From positions 1-5,776 of the forward strand of contig CALFEM010000326.1 of assembly GCA_937950105.1 (NCBI GenBank): DNA of 5,776 nt, written 5' to 3'. Source of the DNA: an uncultured Alphaproteobacteria bacterium (lineage in GTDB: Bacteria > Pseudomonadota > Alphaproteobacteria > Rhizobiales > Hyphomicrobiaceae). Position 1 is the first letter of the stretch. Each line of letters begins with the position of its first letter. This document shows, in pieces, positions 1 through 5,772 of the stretch. A program made the position numbers and the translations under genes. The notes beneath the pieces were generated by a model, which had not been told where the DNA came from, did no database searches, and saw only the letters and a list, made by a program, of their open reading frames with translations.

Positions 1-148
1 ACGGGACACGCGACACGTGACCATGGTCGTGGTCCGGCAGGTAGACATCGCGAGGCCAGCGCGCAACCCCGTCGCTGGCCGGATCATCGACAGCAGTGGA
101 GCAAGGCCGCATCGTGGCGCTCCGTTGGACCACGCAGGACAGAGCCGA

Positions 149-886
149 ATGCAGCACAGCCCAATAGAAGCGCCGATCGTCGATCTGGAAGGGGTCGGCC
201 TGACGCTGACGAGCCGCGCCGGTCCGGTCGAGATTCTGCGCGACGTCACGTTCAAGGTGCCGCGCGGGCAGTCTGTTGCACTCGTCGGCCCGTCGGGCTC
301 CGGCAAGACCTCGCTGCTGATGATCGTCGCCGGGCTCGAACGCGCCACGCGCGGTAGCGTCAGGGTGGTGGGCGAGCCGTTCGACCGGCTCGACGAGGAT
401 GGCCTGGCGCTGGTGCGGGGCCGCGAGATCGGCATCGTGTTCCAGTCCTTCCATCTGGTCCCGACCATGACGGCACTGGAGAACGTGGCGCTGCCGCTCG
501 AGTTCGCGGGCGACGCGAACGCTTTCGCCACCGCTCGTGCGCTGCTCGACGAAGTCGGCCTCGGTTCGCGCCTCGACCACTTCCCTCCGCAACTTTCCGG
601 CGGTGAGCAGCAGCGCGTCGCACTCGCTCGCGCGTTGAGCCGCCGCCCCGGCCTGCTGCTCGCTGACGAGCCGACCGGCAATCTCGACGGCCGCACCGGC
701 AAGCAGGTCGTCGATCTGCTGTTCGGGCTGCATCGCCGCCACGGCTCGACGCTGCTGCTCATCACCCACGACGACAGGCTCGCGCGCCACTGCGAGCGTA
801 TCGTGCGCATGGCTGACGGGCGCATCGTCGCCGACGAGGCGAACGTGCCGGTGGCCGGGCCGCTCACCGGAGTAGCGGCGCAATGA
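149..886 (+). CDS. ybbA: ABC transporter ATP-binding protein, YbbA/LolD type
   Basis: Cytoplasmic ATPase subunit that would power the permease encoded next to it. From the ATG at 149 the product is 245 residues, normal for this family. Visible motifs are Walker A GPSGSGKT (47-54), the Q-loop in VFQSF (Q99), the ABC signature LSGGEQQR (149-156), Walker B LLLADE with catalytic E174, the D-loop NLD (178-180) and the H-loop H207 in THD. The EPTGNLD form is typical of the MacB/LolD/YbbA/FtsE group rather than of nutrient importers. The frame stays open upstream to a GTG at 17, but those 44 extra codons match no domain. The ATG at 149 has AGGA at 136-139, nine bases upstream, so I prefer it. The stop overlaps the permease start (ATGA), which indicates translational coupling. 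YbbA rather than LolD is inferred from the permease partner; the substrate is not shown by the sequence. Confidence 0.93.
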   Translation: MQHSPIEAPIVDLEGVGLTLTSRAGPVEILRDVTFKVPRGQSVALVGPSGSGKTSLLMIVAGLERATRGSVRVVGEPFDRLDEDGLALVRGREIGIVFQSFHLVPTMTALENVALPLEFAGDANAFATARALLDEVGLGSRLDHFPPQLSGGEQQRVALARALSRRPGLLLADEPTGNLDGRTGKQVVDLLFGLHRRHGSTLLLITHDDRLARHCERIVRMADGRIVADEANVPVAGPLTGVAAQ

Positions 887-3486
887 CGGCTCGGTCCCTC
901 GTGTCCGCGAACGACGGCATCGGGTTCGCCTCGGTTCTGCGCATCGCGCTGCGCGAACTGCGCGGCGGTATCCGCGGCTTCTATATCTTCATCGCCTGCG
1001 TGGCGCTGGGCGTGATGGTCATTACGACCGTCACCGCGCTGTCGGATGCGCTCACGCACGGTCTCGAGCGCCAGGGCCAGATGATCCTCGGCGGCGACGC
1101 CACGCTGGCCCGCACGCATGCCCGCGCCAGCGAGACGGAACGGCAGTGGCTTGGCGCGCGCGGTCGCGTCAGCGAGACCGCGACCATGCGGACCATGGCG
1201 CGCTCGCTCGATGGCGAGGAGCAGGCTCTGGTGGAGCTCAAGGCCGTCGACATCGCCTATCCGCTGGTCGGCGCGGTGAAGCTCGCGGGGTCTTCGTCGC
1301 TCGCGAGTGCGATCGCCAGCGACAATAACGAGCGCCGCGCCGCCGTCGACCCGGTGATGCTGGAGCGGCTCGGCATCAAGGCTGGAGAGCGGTTTCGTCT
1401 CGGCGAGATCGAGGTCGTCGCCGCTGCCGCCATATCTGACGAGCCGGACGGCCTCTCCGACCGCATGACGTTCGGCCCGCGCGTGCTGGTGTCACTGCCG
1501 ACGCTTGAGGCGACGGGCCTGCTCAAACCCGGCGCGCTGGTGCGCTGGCGCTATTCGCTGCTGCTCGACGCGGCGCAGACCGCAGCCGATGCGCAGGCGT
1601 CGAAGGATCGCGCCAACGTCGCCTCGTTCGCGGATGCGGTGAAGCGCGATCTGCCGGAAGCCGGGTTCACGGTGCTCGACAAGCGCGATCCCTCGCCGCG
1701 CGTGAGGAAGACGCTCGAACGCCTGCAGCAGTTCCTGACGCTGCTCGGATTGACGGCGCTGCTGGTCGGCGGCGTCGGCGTCGCCAACGCGGTCGAGACG
1801 TTCGTCGACCGCCGCCGCAAGGTCATCGCCACCATGAAGAGCCTCGGCGCGCCGGCGCGCGTCGTGTTCCAGATCTTCTTCGTGCAGGTCGCGGTGATGG
1901 CGGCGATCGGTGTCGCCATCGGACTGGCTCTCGGGCAGATCGTGCCGTGGCTGCTGCACGCGCGCTTCGCGCATGTGCTGCCGTTCCCGGCCGAGCTGTC
2001 GCTTTCGCCGTGGAGCTTCGCCAACGGCGCCATCTATGGACTGATGGTGGCGGCTCTGTTCACGCTGTGGCCGCTTGGTCTGGCGGAACGCATCTCGCCC
2101 GCGGAGCTTTTCCGCGACGAGGTCGTCGAGCATCGCGGCTGGCCGCGCCGCAACCTGATGCTGCTGACGGCGGCGATCGCGCTGGCACTCGCGGCCATGG
2201 TAATCCTGTCGTCGGATTCGCATCGCATCGCGGCGTGGTTCGTCGCCGGTCTGGTAGTGATCTTCGGCGCCTTCATGGGGCTCGGCCAGCTCGTCACGTG
2301 GCTGGCACGGCGCGCTCCGCGCTCGCGCTGGCCGGAACTCGCCATCGCCGTCGGCAACATCGGCGCTCCGGGCGGGCTGACGCGCTCGGTGGTGTTGTCG
2401 CTCGGTGCCGGCCTGTCGCTGCTGGTGGCGGTGGCGCTGACGGATTCCTCGCTCGTCAACGAGATGACGACGCGGTTGCCCGAGCGCTCGCCCAACTACT
2501 TCGTGCTCGACATTCCGAAAGGCGAGTTCGACGCGGTGACGGCAACCGTCCGTAAGAGCGCCCCGCAAGCGACGATCGACAGCGCGCCGATGCTGCGCGG
2601 GCGCCTTGTGAAGCTTGGTGACCGCGCCGTCGAGACGATCAAGGCGCCTCCCGAAGCCGAATGGGTCTTGCGCGGCGACCGGGGACTTTCTTATTCGGCC
2701 GGCGTGCCGGTCGGTTCCGAGGTGGTGGCGGGCTCCTGGTGGGACGCCGACCATGCCGGCGAACCGCTGGTGTCGTTCGAGGCGGAACTGGCGAAGCAAC
2801 TCGGCGTCGGCATCGGCGACACGGTGACCGTGAACGTGCTCGGCCGCAACATCACGGCCCGCATTTCGAATCTGCGCACGGTCAACTGGGAGAGCCTCGC
2901 CATCAATTTCGTCCTGGTGTTCTCACCAAACACTCTGGCCGGCGCGCCGCACAACCTGCTGGCGACGGTGACGCTGCCCGACACGACCACCATTGCCGAC
3001 GAGGCGGGCGTCGCACGCGCGCTCGGCAAGGCGTATCCGACCATCACGGTCATCCGCGTCAAGGACGCCATCGAACAGTTCGGATCGGTTCTGGAAAAGA
3101 TCATGGCGGCGGTGCGCGTCGCCGGCAGCGTCACGCTGGCGGCGGGTGCCCTGGTGCTGGCCGGTGCCCTCGCCACGGCGCAACGCCGGCGCATCCTCGA
3201 GGCCGTGATCCTGAAGGCCCTCGGCGCGACGCGGCGGCGCATCCTCACCGCTCACCTGCTGGAGTACGCGCTGATCGGTGGCGCGACGGCGCTGCTGGCC
3301 ATCCTGTTCGGGTCGGCCGCCGCCTGGGTCGCGCTGGAAAATGTCATGGATGTCCGTTTCTCTTTCTCGGCCGGGGCGGTCGCGCTGGCCCTGTCGCTGG
3401 CGGTCGGGCTGGTCCTGCTATTCGGCGGCCTTGGCACCTGGCAGGTGCTCCGGGCGCGGCCGGTTCCCTACCTCCGCTCGCAGTAG
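883..3486 (+). CDS. ybbP: ABC transporter permease, FtsX/MacB superfamily, YbbP type
   Basis: Inner-membrane subunit of the transporter, 867 residues. I count about ten hydrophobic helices: near 33-53, 284-304, 332-355, 381-402, 424-443, 449-473, 502-521, 743-765, 792-816 and 829-852. Two large extracytoplasmic domains lie at about 54-283 and 522-742. There are two FtsX-like cores (about 286-410 and 746-860), each with the coupling segment that touches the ATPase (KSLGAPARVV at 319-328, KALGATRRRI at 778-787). The size and ten-helix duplicated layout match YbbP and not the four-helix MacB or LolC/E proteins. The segment VNWESLAINF (667-676) resembles a conserved stretch of this family. The start lies inside the ATGA overlap, with GGAG at 869-872. 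The E. coli YbbA-YbbP pair lies next to the tesA thioesterase/lysophospholipase gene, so a lipid-related role is plausible, but substrate specificity is inference. No frameshift is seen. Confidence 0.92.
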   Translation: MTARSLVSANDGIGFASVLRIALRELRGGIRGFYIFIACVALGVMVITTVTALSDALTHGLERQGQMILGGDATLARTHARASETERQWLGARGRVSETATMRTMARSLDGEEQALVELKAVDIAYPLVGAVKLAGSSSLASAIASDNNERRAAVDPVMLERLGIKAGERFRLGEIEVVAAAAISDEPDGLSDRMTFGPRVLVSLPTLEATGLLKPGALVRWRYSLLLDAAQTAADAQASKDRANVASFADAVKRDLPEAGFTVLDKRDPSPRVRKTLERLQQFLTLLGLTALLVGGVGVANAVETFVDRRRKVIATMKSLGAPARVVFQIFFVQVAVMAAIGVAIGLALGQIVPWLLHARFAHVLPFPAELSLSPWSFANGAIYGLMVAALFTLWPLGLAERISPAELFRDEVVEHRGWPRRNLMLLTAAIALALAAMVILSSDSHRIAAWFVAGLVVIFGAFMGLGQLVTWLARRAPRSRWPELAIAVGNIGAPGGLTRSVVLSLGAGLSLLVAVALTDSSLVNEMTTRLPERSPNYFVLDIPKGEFDAVTATVRKSAPQATIDSAPMLRGRLVKLGDRAVETIKAPPEAEWVLRGDRGLSYSAGVPVGSEVVAGSWWDADHAGEPLVSFEAELAKQLGVGIGDTVTVNVLGRNITARISNLRTVNWESLAINFVLVFSPNTLAGAPHNLLATVTLPDTTTIADEAGVARALGKAYPTITVIRVKDAIEQFGSVLEKIMAAVRVAGSVTLAAGALVLAGALATAQRRRILEAVILKALGATRRRILTAHLLEYALIGGATALLAILFGSAAAWVALENVMDVRFSFSAGAVALALSLAVGLVLLFGGLGTWQVLRARPVPYLRSQ

Positions 3487-3556
3487 TTTGTTAAGGTTGG
3501 CCAGACCCGGAGTACGAATTGTTCTCGCCGCCGTCGGATTTTGGCGCCGGTGCGTC

Positions 3557-3585
3557 TTGAAGATGTCGGCGAGGCACTTCATATT
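3557..3585 (+). promoter_or_regulatory. Candidate sigma-70 promoter for the Bax inhibitor-1 gene
   Basis: TTGAAG at 3557-3562 (4 of 6 matches to TTGACA) and CATATT at 3580-3585 (4 of 6 to TATAAT) are separated by exactly 17 bases. They sit in the only AT-richer stretch between the permease stop and the next start codon. Transcription would begin near 3592 and give a leader of about 43 bases. This is a pattern match only. The upstream ABC genes could also read through, since I found no convincing terminator after 3486. Confidence 0.42.
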
Positions 3586-3591
3586 TCGCTC

Positions 3592-3634
3592 GTAATCCGG
3601 ATGAGGAAACCGGCTCGAAAGGGAAAAAGTTCAG
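3592..3634 (+). promoter_or_regulatory. Short leader of the Bax inhibitor-1 gene, possible ybhL-leader RNA element
   Basis: The region between the predicted transcription start and the ATG holds ATCCGGAT, an 8-base palindrome at 3595-3602. It also has a small possible hairpin in which CCGG at 3597-3600 pairs with CCGG at 3610-3613 around a nine-base purine-rich loop. The Shine-Dalgarno sequence AAAGGGA (3618-3624) lies just 3' of the hairpin. A conserved RNA structure called the ybhL leader has been described upstream of ybhL (Bax inhibitor-1 family) genes in Rhizobiales, so the gene context fits. I cannot align the sequence to that family model here, and a four-pair stem alone is weak. Assignment to the RNA family is inference. 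Confidence 0.38.
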
Positions 3635-4411
3635 ATGGCACAATACGATAGGTACCAAGTCGCCGGCACGTCCGCACGCGACGTCTCTCGCGTGGACGAG
3701 GGCCTTCGGTCCTATATGCTCGGTGTCTACAACTACATGGCTCTCGGCGTCGCCCTCACGGGTGCGGTCGCGTACGGCCTGTTCAACGCACTGACGACGA
3801 CGGACCGCGCGCTCGCAGCCGCGCAGCTGAAGAACGGCATCATGCTCACCGAAGCGGGCAAGATGCTCTACACCTCGCCGCTGATGTGGGTGGTGGCGCT
3901 GGCGCCGCTGGCGTTCATCTTCCTGATCGGCTTCCGCGCTCACAAGATGAGCGTGCAGAGCGCGCAGCTGACGTTCTGGGCGTTCGCCGCCGTCATGGGC
4001 GCGTCGCTGTCGTCGATCTTCCTGCGCTACACCGGCGCCTCCATCACGCAGATGTTCTTCGTGACGGCGGCCGCCTTCGGCGCCCTCTCGCTGTGGGGCT
4101 ACACGACCAAGAAGGACCTGACGGGCTGGGGCTCGTTCCTGTTCATGGGCGTGGTCGGCATCATCATCGCCGCGCTGGTCAACATCTTCCTGCAGTCGAG
4201 CGCCCTGCAGTTCGCCATCTCGTCGATCGGCGTGCTGGTGTTCGCGGGCCTTACGGCCTACGACACGCAGCGCATCAAGGACGAGTACTACATGGTCGCG
4301 GGTGACGCGGTCGCTGCCGGCAAGGCCGCCATCTTCGGCGCGCTGAGCCTGTACCTCGACTTCGTCAACATGTTCACTTCGCTGCTGTCGCTGTTCGGCA
4401 ACCGCGAGTAA
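3635..4411 (+). CDS. ybhL: Bax inhibitor-1/YccA (YbhL) family integral membrane protein
   Basis: Inner-membrane protein of 258 residues, within the usual range for bacterial members. Hydrophobic helices lie near 31-51, 83-101, 112-130, 137-155, 166-187, 192-209 and 231-254, the last being the amphipathic seventh segment of the family. Family marks are GYTTKKDLTGWGSFLFMG (155-172), AYDTQRIK (208-215) and LYLDFVNMF (239-247). D210 and D242 lie in the positions of the aspartate pair that acts as a pH sensor for calcium leak in Bacillus YetJ. That equivalence is inferred from motif position. The start has AAAGGGA ten bases upstream, and the charged N-terminus (DRYQ, SARDVSRVDEGLR) is typical of alphaproteobacterial members. 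The gene has its own candidate promoter and a strong terminator, so it is probably monocistronic. Bacterial members are linked to membrane stress, ion leak and, for YccA, FtsH protease control; the exact role here is unknown. Confidence 0.95.
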   Translation: MAQYDRYQVAGTSARDVSRVDEGLRSYMLGVYNYMALGVALTGAVAYGLFNALTTTDRALAAAQLKNGIMLTEAGKMLYTSPLMWVVALAPLAFIFLIGFRAHKMSVQSAQLTFWAFAAVMGASLSSIFLRYTGASITQMFFVTAAAFGALSLWGYTTKKDLTGWGSFLFMGVVGIIIAALVNIFLQSSALQFAISSIGVLVFAGLTAYDTQRIKDEYYMVAGDAVAAGKAAIFGALSLYLDFVNMFTSLLSLFGNRE

Positions 4412-4437
4412 CGCGAGCACTAGCTACGTCACCGGCA

Positions 4438-4470
4438 GGGCCCCGTCGCAAGGCGGGGCCCTTGTCTTTT
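4438..4470 (+). terminator. Intrinsic (rho-independent) terminator after the Bax inhibitor-1 gene
   Basis: GGGCCCCG at 4438-4445 pairs perfectly with CGGGGCCC at 4454-4461 to give an 8-bp all-GC stem with an eight-base loop. It is followed at once by the T-rich run TTGTCTTTT (4462-4470). It lies 26 bases after the TAA at 4409-4411. The T-run is on the plus-strand side only, so it acts in the direction of the Bax inhibitor-1 gene. Confidence 0.9.
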
Positions 4471-4486
4471 CGGAAAGGCGGGAGAG

Positions 4487-5020
4487 ATGATGAGAGTGCG
4501 AGCGGCAACCGCAGCCGATCTCGGGCAGATCACGGCGATCTATCGCCAGAACGTCGAGACGAGTGCCGCCAGCTTCGAGATCGAGCCGCCCAACGCCGGC
4601 GAGATGGAGCGGCGCTGGCGCGCGGTGACGGCAGCGCGCTGTCCGTATTTGGTGGCGGAGGTTGATGACACGGTTGCCGGCTTCGCCTATGCGCGCCCGT
4701 TTCACGAACGCGCGGCGTTCGCGTGGACGGTCGAGAACTCGGTGTATGTGGCGCCGGGGCACGCACGGCGCGGCATCGGCCGTGCGCTGCTCGCCGAGCT
4801 GATCGAGCAGGCCGCAACGGCTGGCTTCCGGCAGATGATCGCTCTCATATCGAGCGACGCCGAGGCAGCTTCGGTGCCGTTGCATACAGCGCTCGGCTTC
4901 ACGGTCGCGGGGCGTCTCCACGGCGTCGGCTTCAAGCAGGGCCGCTGGCACGACATCGTGCACATGCAGCGATCGCTCGGGGCGGGATCCGACACGGTAC
5001 CCCACGAGGCGGACGGCTGA
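4487..5020 (+). CDS. GNAT N-acetyltransferase, phosphinothricin/methionine-sulfone acetyltransferase type
   Basis: Cytoplasmic enzyme of 177 residues predicted to transfer an acetyl group from acetyl-CoA to the amino group of a small amino-acid-like substrate. Order of features: N-terminal RAATAADLGQITAIY (5-19); a substrate-side strand around ASFEIEPP (28-35); WTVENSVYV (80-88); the acetyl-CoA pyrophosphate loop HARRGIGRALL (92-102, the R/Q-x-x-G-x-G/A motif); and the C-terminal block LHTALGF (132-138), VGFKQGRWHD (147-156) and MQRSLG (160-165). The GF...VGFK.GRW.D...MQR pattern is characteristic of the PAT/MnaT branch of GNAT enzymes. Two adjacent ATG codons (4487, 4490) could start translation; GGGAGAG at 4480-4486 sits better for the second, AAGG at 4475-4478 for the first. 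The gene begins only 16 bases after the preceding terminator. The true substrate (phosphinothricin, methionine sulfone or sulfoximine, or another amine) cannot be read from sequence. Confidence 0.92.
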   Translation: MMRVRAATAADLGQITAIYRQNVETSAASFEIEPPNAGEMERRWRAVTAARCPYLVAEVDDTVAGFAYARPFHERAAFAWTVENSVYVAPGHARRGIGRALLAELIEQAATAGFRQMIALISSDAEAASVPLHTALGFTVAGRLHGVGFKQGRWHDIVHMQRSLGAGSDTVPHEADG

Positions 5021-5040
5021 ATCGGCCTCCGGCGGCGGTC

Positions 5041-5439
5041 TCAGCGATCGACGAGGCGTGGCTTGTCCAGCACGGCGAGCACGCGCGCGAGGTCGGCGCC
5101 GCGCTTCAGGATCACGCCCCCGGTGGCCACGACGGCATAGGCGCCCTGTTTGCGCGCGAGCTTCGGCGTTTTGACGACGCGATAGAGCGGGCTTTCCGAG
5201 GTGCGGCGGAAGATCGAAAAGCACGCGGTGTCGCGGCCGATGTCGATGGCGTAATCGCGCCACTCGCCGGCAGCGACCATGCGCCCGTAGAGCCTGAGAA
5301 TGAGGCTCAGTTCCTGGCGGTTGAATGCGGTGAGCGGGGCGTGGCTATCGGCTGGAGCCGGCCCGCTGCTGCTGCGTGCTGCGCCGCGTCCTGTGCTACC
5401 GGACGGGCGGAATTCGATTATCGGATCGGATTCGCTCAA
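5041..5439 (-). CDS. DUF2794 domain-containing protein
   Basis: Protein of 132 residues belonging, by recognition, to DUF2794, an uncharacterised family found mainly in Alphaproteobacteria. The conserved core runs from about residue 38 to 123: FNRQEL (39-44), LYGRMVAAGEWRDYAID (50-66), CFSIFRR (73-79), PLYRVVK (84-90), KQGAYAVV (97-104) and ILKRGADL (110-117). The first 35 residues are rich in Ser, Gly, Ala and Pro and are probably disordered. No signal peptide or membrane helix is seen. The start is TTG at 5439-5437: the frame has no ATG or GTG between it and an in-frame stop at 5493-5491, and the next Met is residue 54, inside the domain. A strong AGGGAGG supports the TTG. The 3' end faces the acetyltransferase gene with only 20 bases between stops and no visible terminator. 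Function is unknown. Confidence 0.9.
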   Translation of the reverse strand: MSESDPIIEFRPSGSTGRGAARSSSGPAPADSHAPLTAFNRQELSLILRLYGRMVAAGEWRDYAIDIGRDTACFSIFRRTSESPLYRVVKTPKLARKQGAYAVVATGGVILKRGADLARVLAVLDKPRLVDR

Positions 5440-5444
5440 GCGCG

Positions 5445-5451
5445 CCTCCCT
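5445..5451 (-). promoter_or_regulatory. Strong ribosome binding site fixing the TTG start of the DUF2794 gene
   Basis: Read on the minus strand this is AGGGAGG, a near-complete anti-16S match, ending five bases before the TTG at 5439-5437. It decides the start, because no ATG or GTG is available in the open frame upstream. Confidence 0.75.
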
Positions 5452-5465
5452 GTCACGATGCCGAA

Positions 5466-5494
5466 ATGATCGCGCGGATGCCTGCCTGAATCAA
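5466..5494 (-). promoter_or_regulatory. Candidate sigma-70 promoter for the DUF2794 gene
   Basis: On the minus strand, TTGATT (5494-5489, 4 of 6 to TTGACA) and GATCAT (5471-5466, 4 of 6 to TATAAT) are spaced by exactly 17 bases. Transcription would start near 5459, giving a leader of about 20 bases that includes the AGGGAGG site. It is a pattern match without conservation support, and its -10 match is imperfect. Confidence 0.3.
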
Positions 5495-5542
5495 GACCTT
5501 GCTGCGGTTGGTCGCGGCGGCGGCGGATCGGTCTATGTCTTC

Positions 5543-5560
5543 GGCGAAACTGATTTCGCC
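5543..5560. repeat. Perfect 7-bp hairpin
   Basis: GGCGAAA (5543-5549) pairs with TTTCGCC (5554-5560) around the four-base loop CTGA. No T-run follows on either strand, so it is not an intrinsic terminator. It lies upstream of the DUF2794 candidate promoter and could be part of a transcript or a protein-binding palindrome. Confidence 0.6.
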
Positions 5561-5625
5561 ACTTGCAGGCACAACTTCATCAAGATGCCCAGGAGTTGCG
5601 CATCAATGCGTGTGTCGTTGCCTTC

Positions 5626-5692
5626 GGCCCGATCCGGCGCGTGCCCGAGACTGGTTCAGTGTCAGTCGGTGCTGCGCCACGCGGATCGGGCC
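5626..5692. repeat. 11-bp perfect inverted repeat with inner pairing
   Basis: GGCCCGATCCG (5626-5636) is the exact reverse complement of CGGATCGGGCC (5682-5692), with 45 bases between the arms. Inside, GCGC (5637-5640) can pair with GCGC (5674-5677), leaving four bases bulged on the 3' side. GACTG (5649-5653) can pair with CAGTC (5663-5667), flanked by CC/GG (5645-5646 with 5668-5669). The whole therefore can fold into one long interrupted stem-loop. On the plus strand it is followed by ATTTCTTT, a weak T-rich tail. The right arm overlaps the small minus-strand frame at 5662-5772. Confidence 0.6.
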
Positions 5693-5772
5693 ATTTCTTT
5701 GCCCTCGGTGTAGAGAAGAACCTCAGCGCAGAAGGGAACCAGCGCCGATCTCGACAGAATTCGCCATAACAT
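5662..5772 (-). CDS. Possible small protein, or C-terminal end of a gene entering from the right
   Basis: Minus-strand frame from ATG 5772-5770 to TGA 5664-5662, 36 codons. It begins MLWRILSRSALVPFCAEVLL and continues into a charged tail (YTEGKEMARSAWRSTD), which reads more like real protein than the other frames here. It has a short hydrophobic stretch at about residues 9-20. The frame stays open through the last codon before the window edge, so it could equally be the end of a longer gene, and no ribosome site can be judged from the four bases left. It matches nothing I recognise. Confidence 0.3.
   Translation of the reverse strand: MLWRILSRSALVPFCAEVLLYTEGKEMARSAWRSTD

Noticed and set aside
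1..112. Minus-strand open frame from ATG 112-110 running off the left edge (MRPCSTAVDD...)
   Set aside because: It has neither a hydrophobic signal peptide nor a recognisable motif, and a frame of 37 codons open by chance is common at this GC content. It could be a divergent gene start but is not supported.
17..148. GTG start at 17 giving the ATPase 44 extra N-terminal residues
   Set aside because: The extension has no ABC-domain content. The ATG at 149 has a suitable AGGA and yields the normal family length.
1492..2799. 435-codon open frame on the minus strand inside the permease gene
   Set aside because: It is antisense to a clearly recognised gene. The product is dominated by R, H, Q, E and D with no domain or hydrophobic pattern, as expected from the shadow of high-GC coding sequence.
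3526..3556. GC-rich inverted sequence after the permease as a possible terminator (around GGATTTTGGCGCC)
   Set aside because: The arms do not form a continuous stem followed by a T-run, so it does not qualify as an intrinsic terminator.
3491..4420. 309-codon open frame on the minus strand covering the Bax inhibitor-1 gene
   Set aside because: Antisense shadow: low-complexity charged product with no motif, against an unmistakable seven-helix protein on the plus strand.
4424..5263. 279-codon minus-strand frame across the acetyltransferase and part of DUF2794
   Set aside because: It overlaps two genes with recognised conserved motifs in other frames; its own peptide is Arg/His-rich and unlike any family.
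5563..5769. Plus-strand 68-codon frame from a TTG start
   Set aside because: No ribosome site, no recognisable domain, and it overlaps the more protein-like minus-strand frames.
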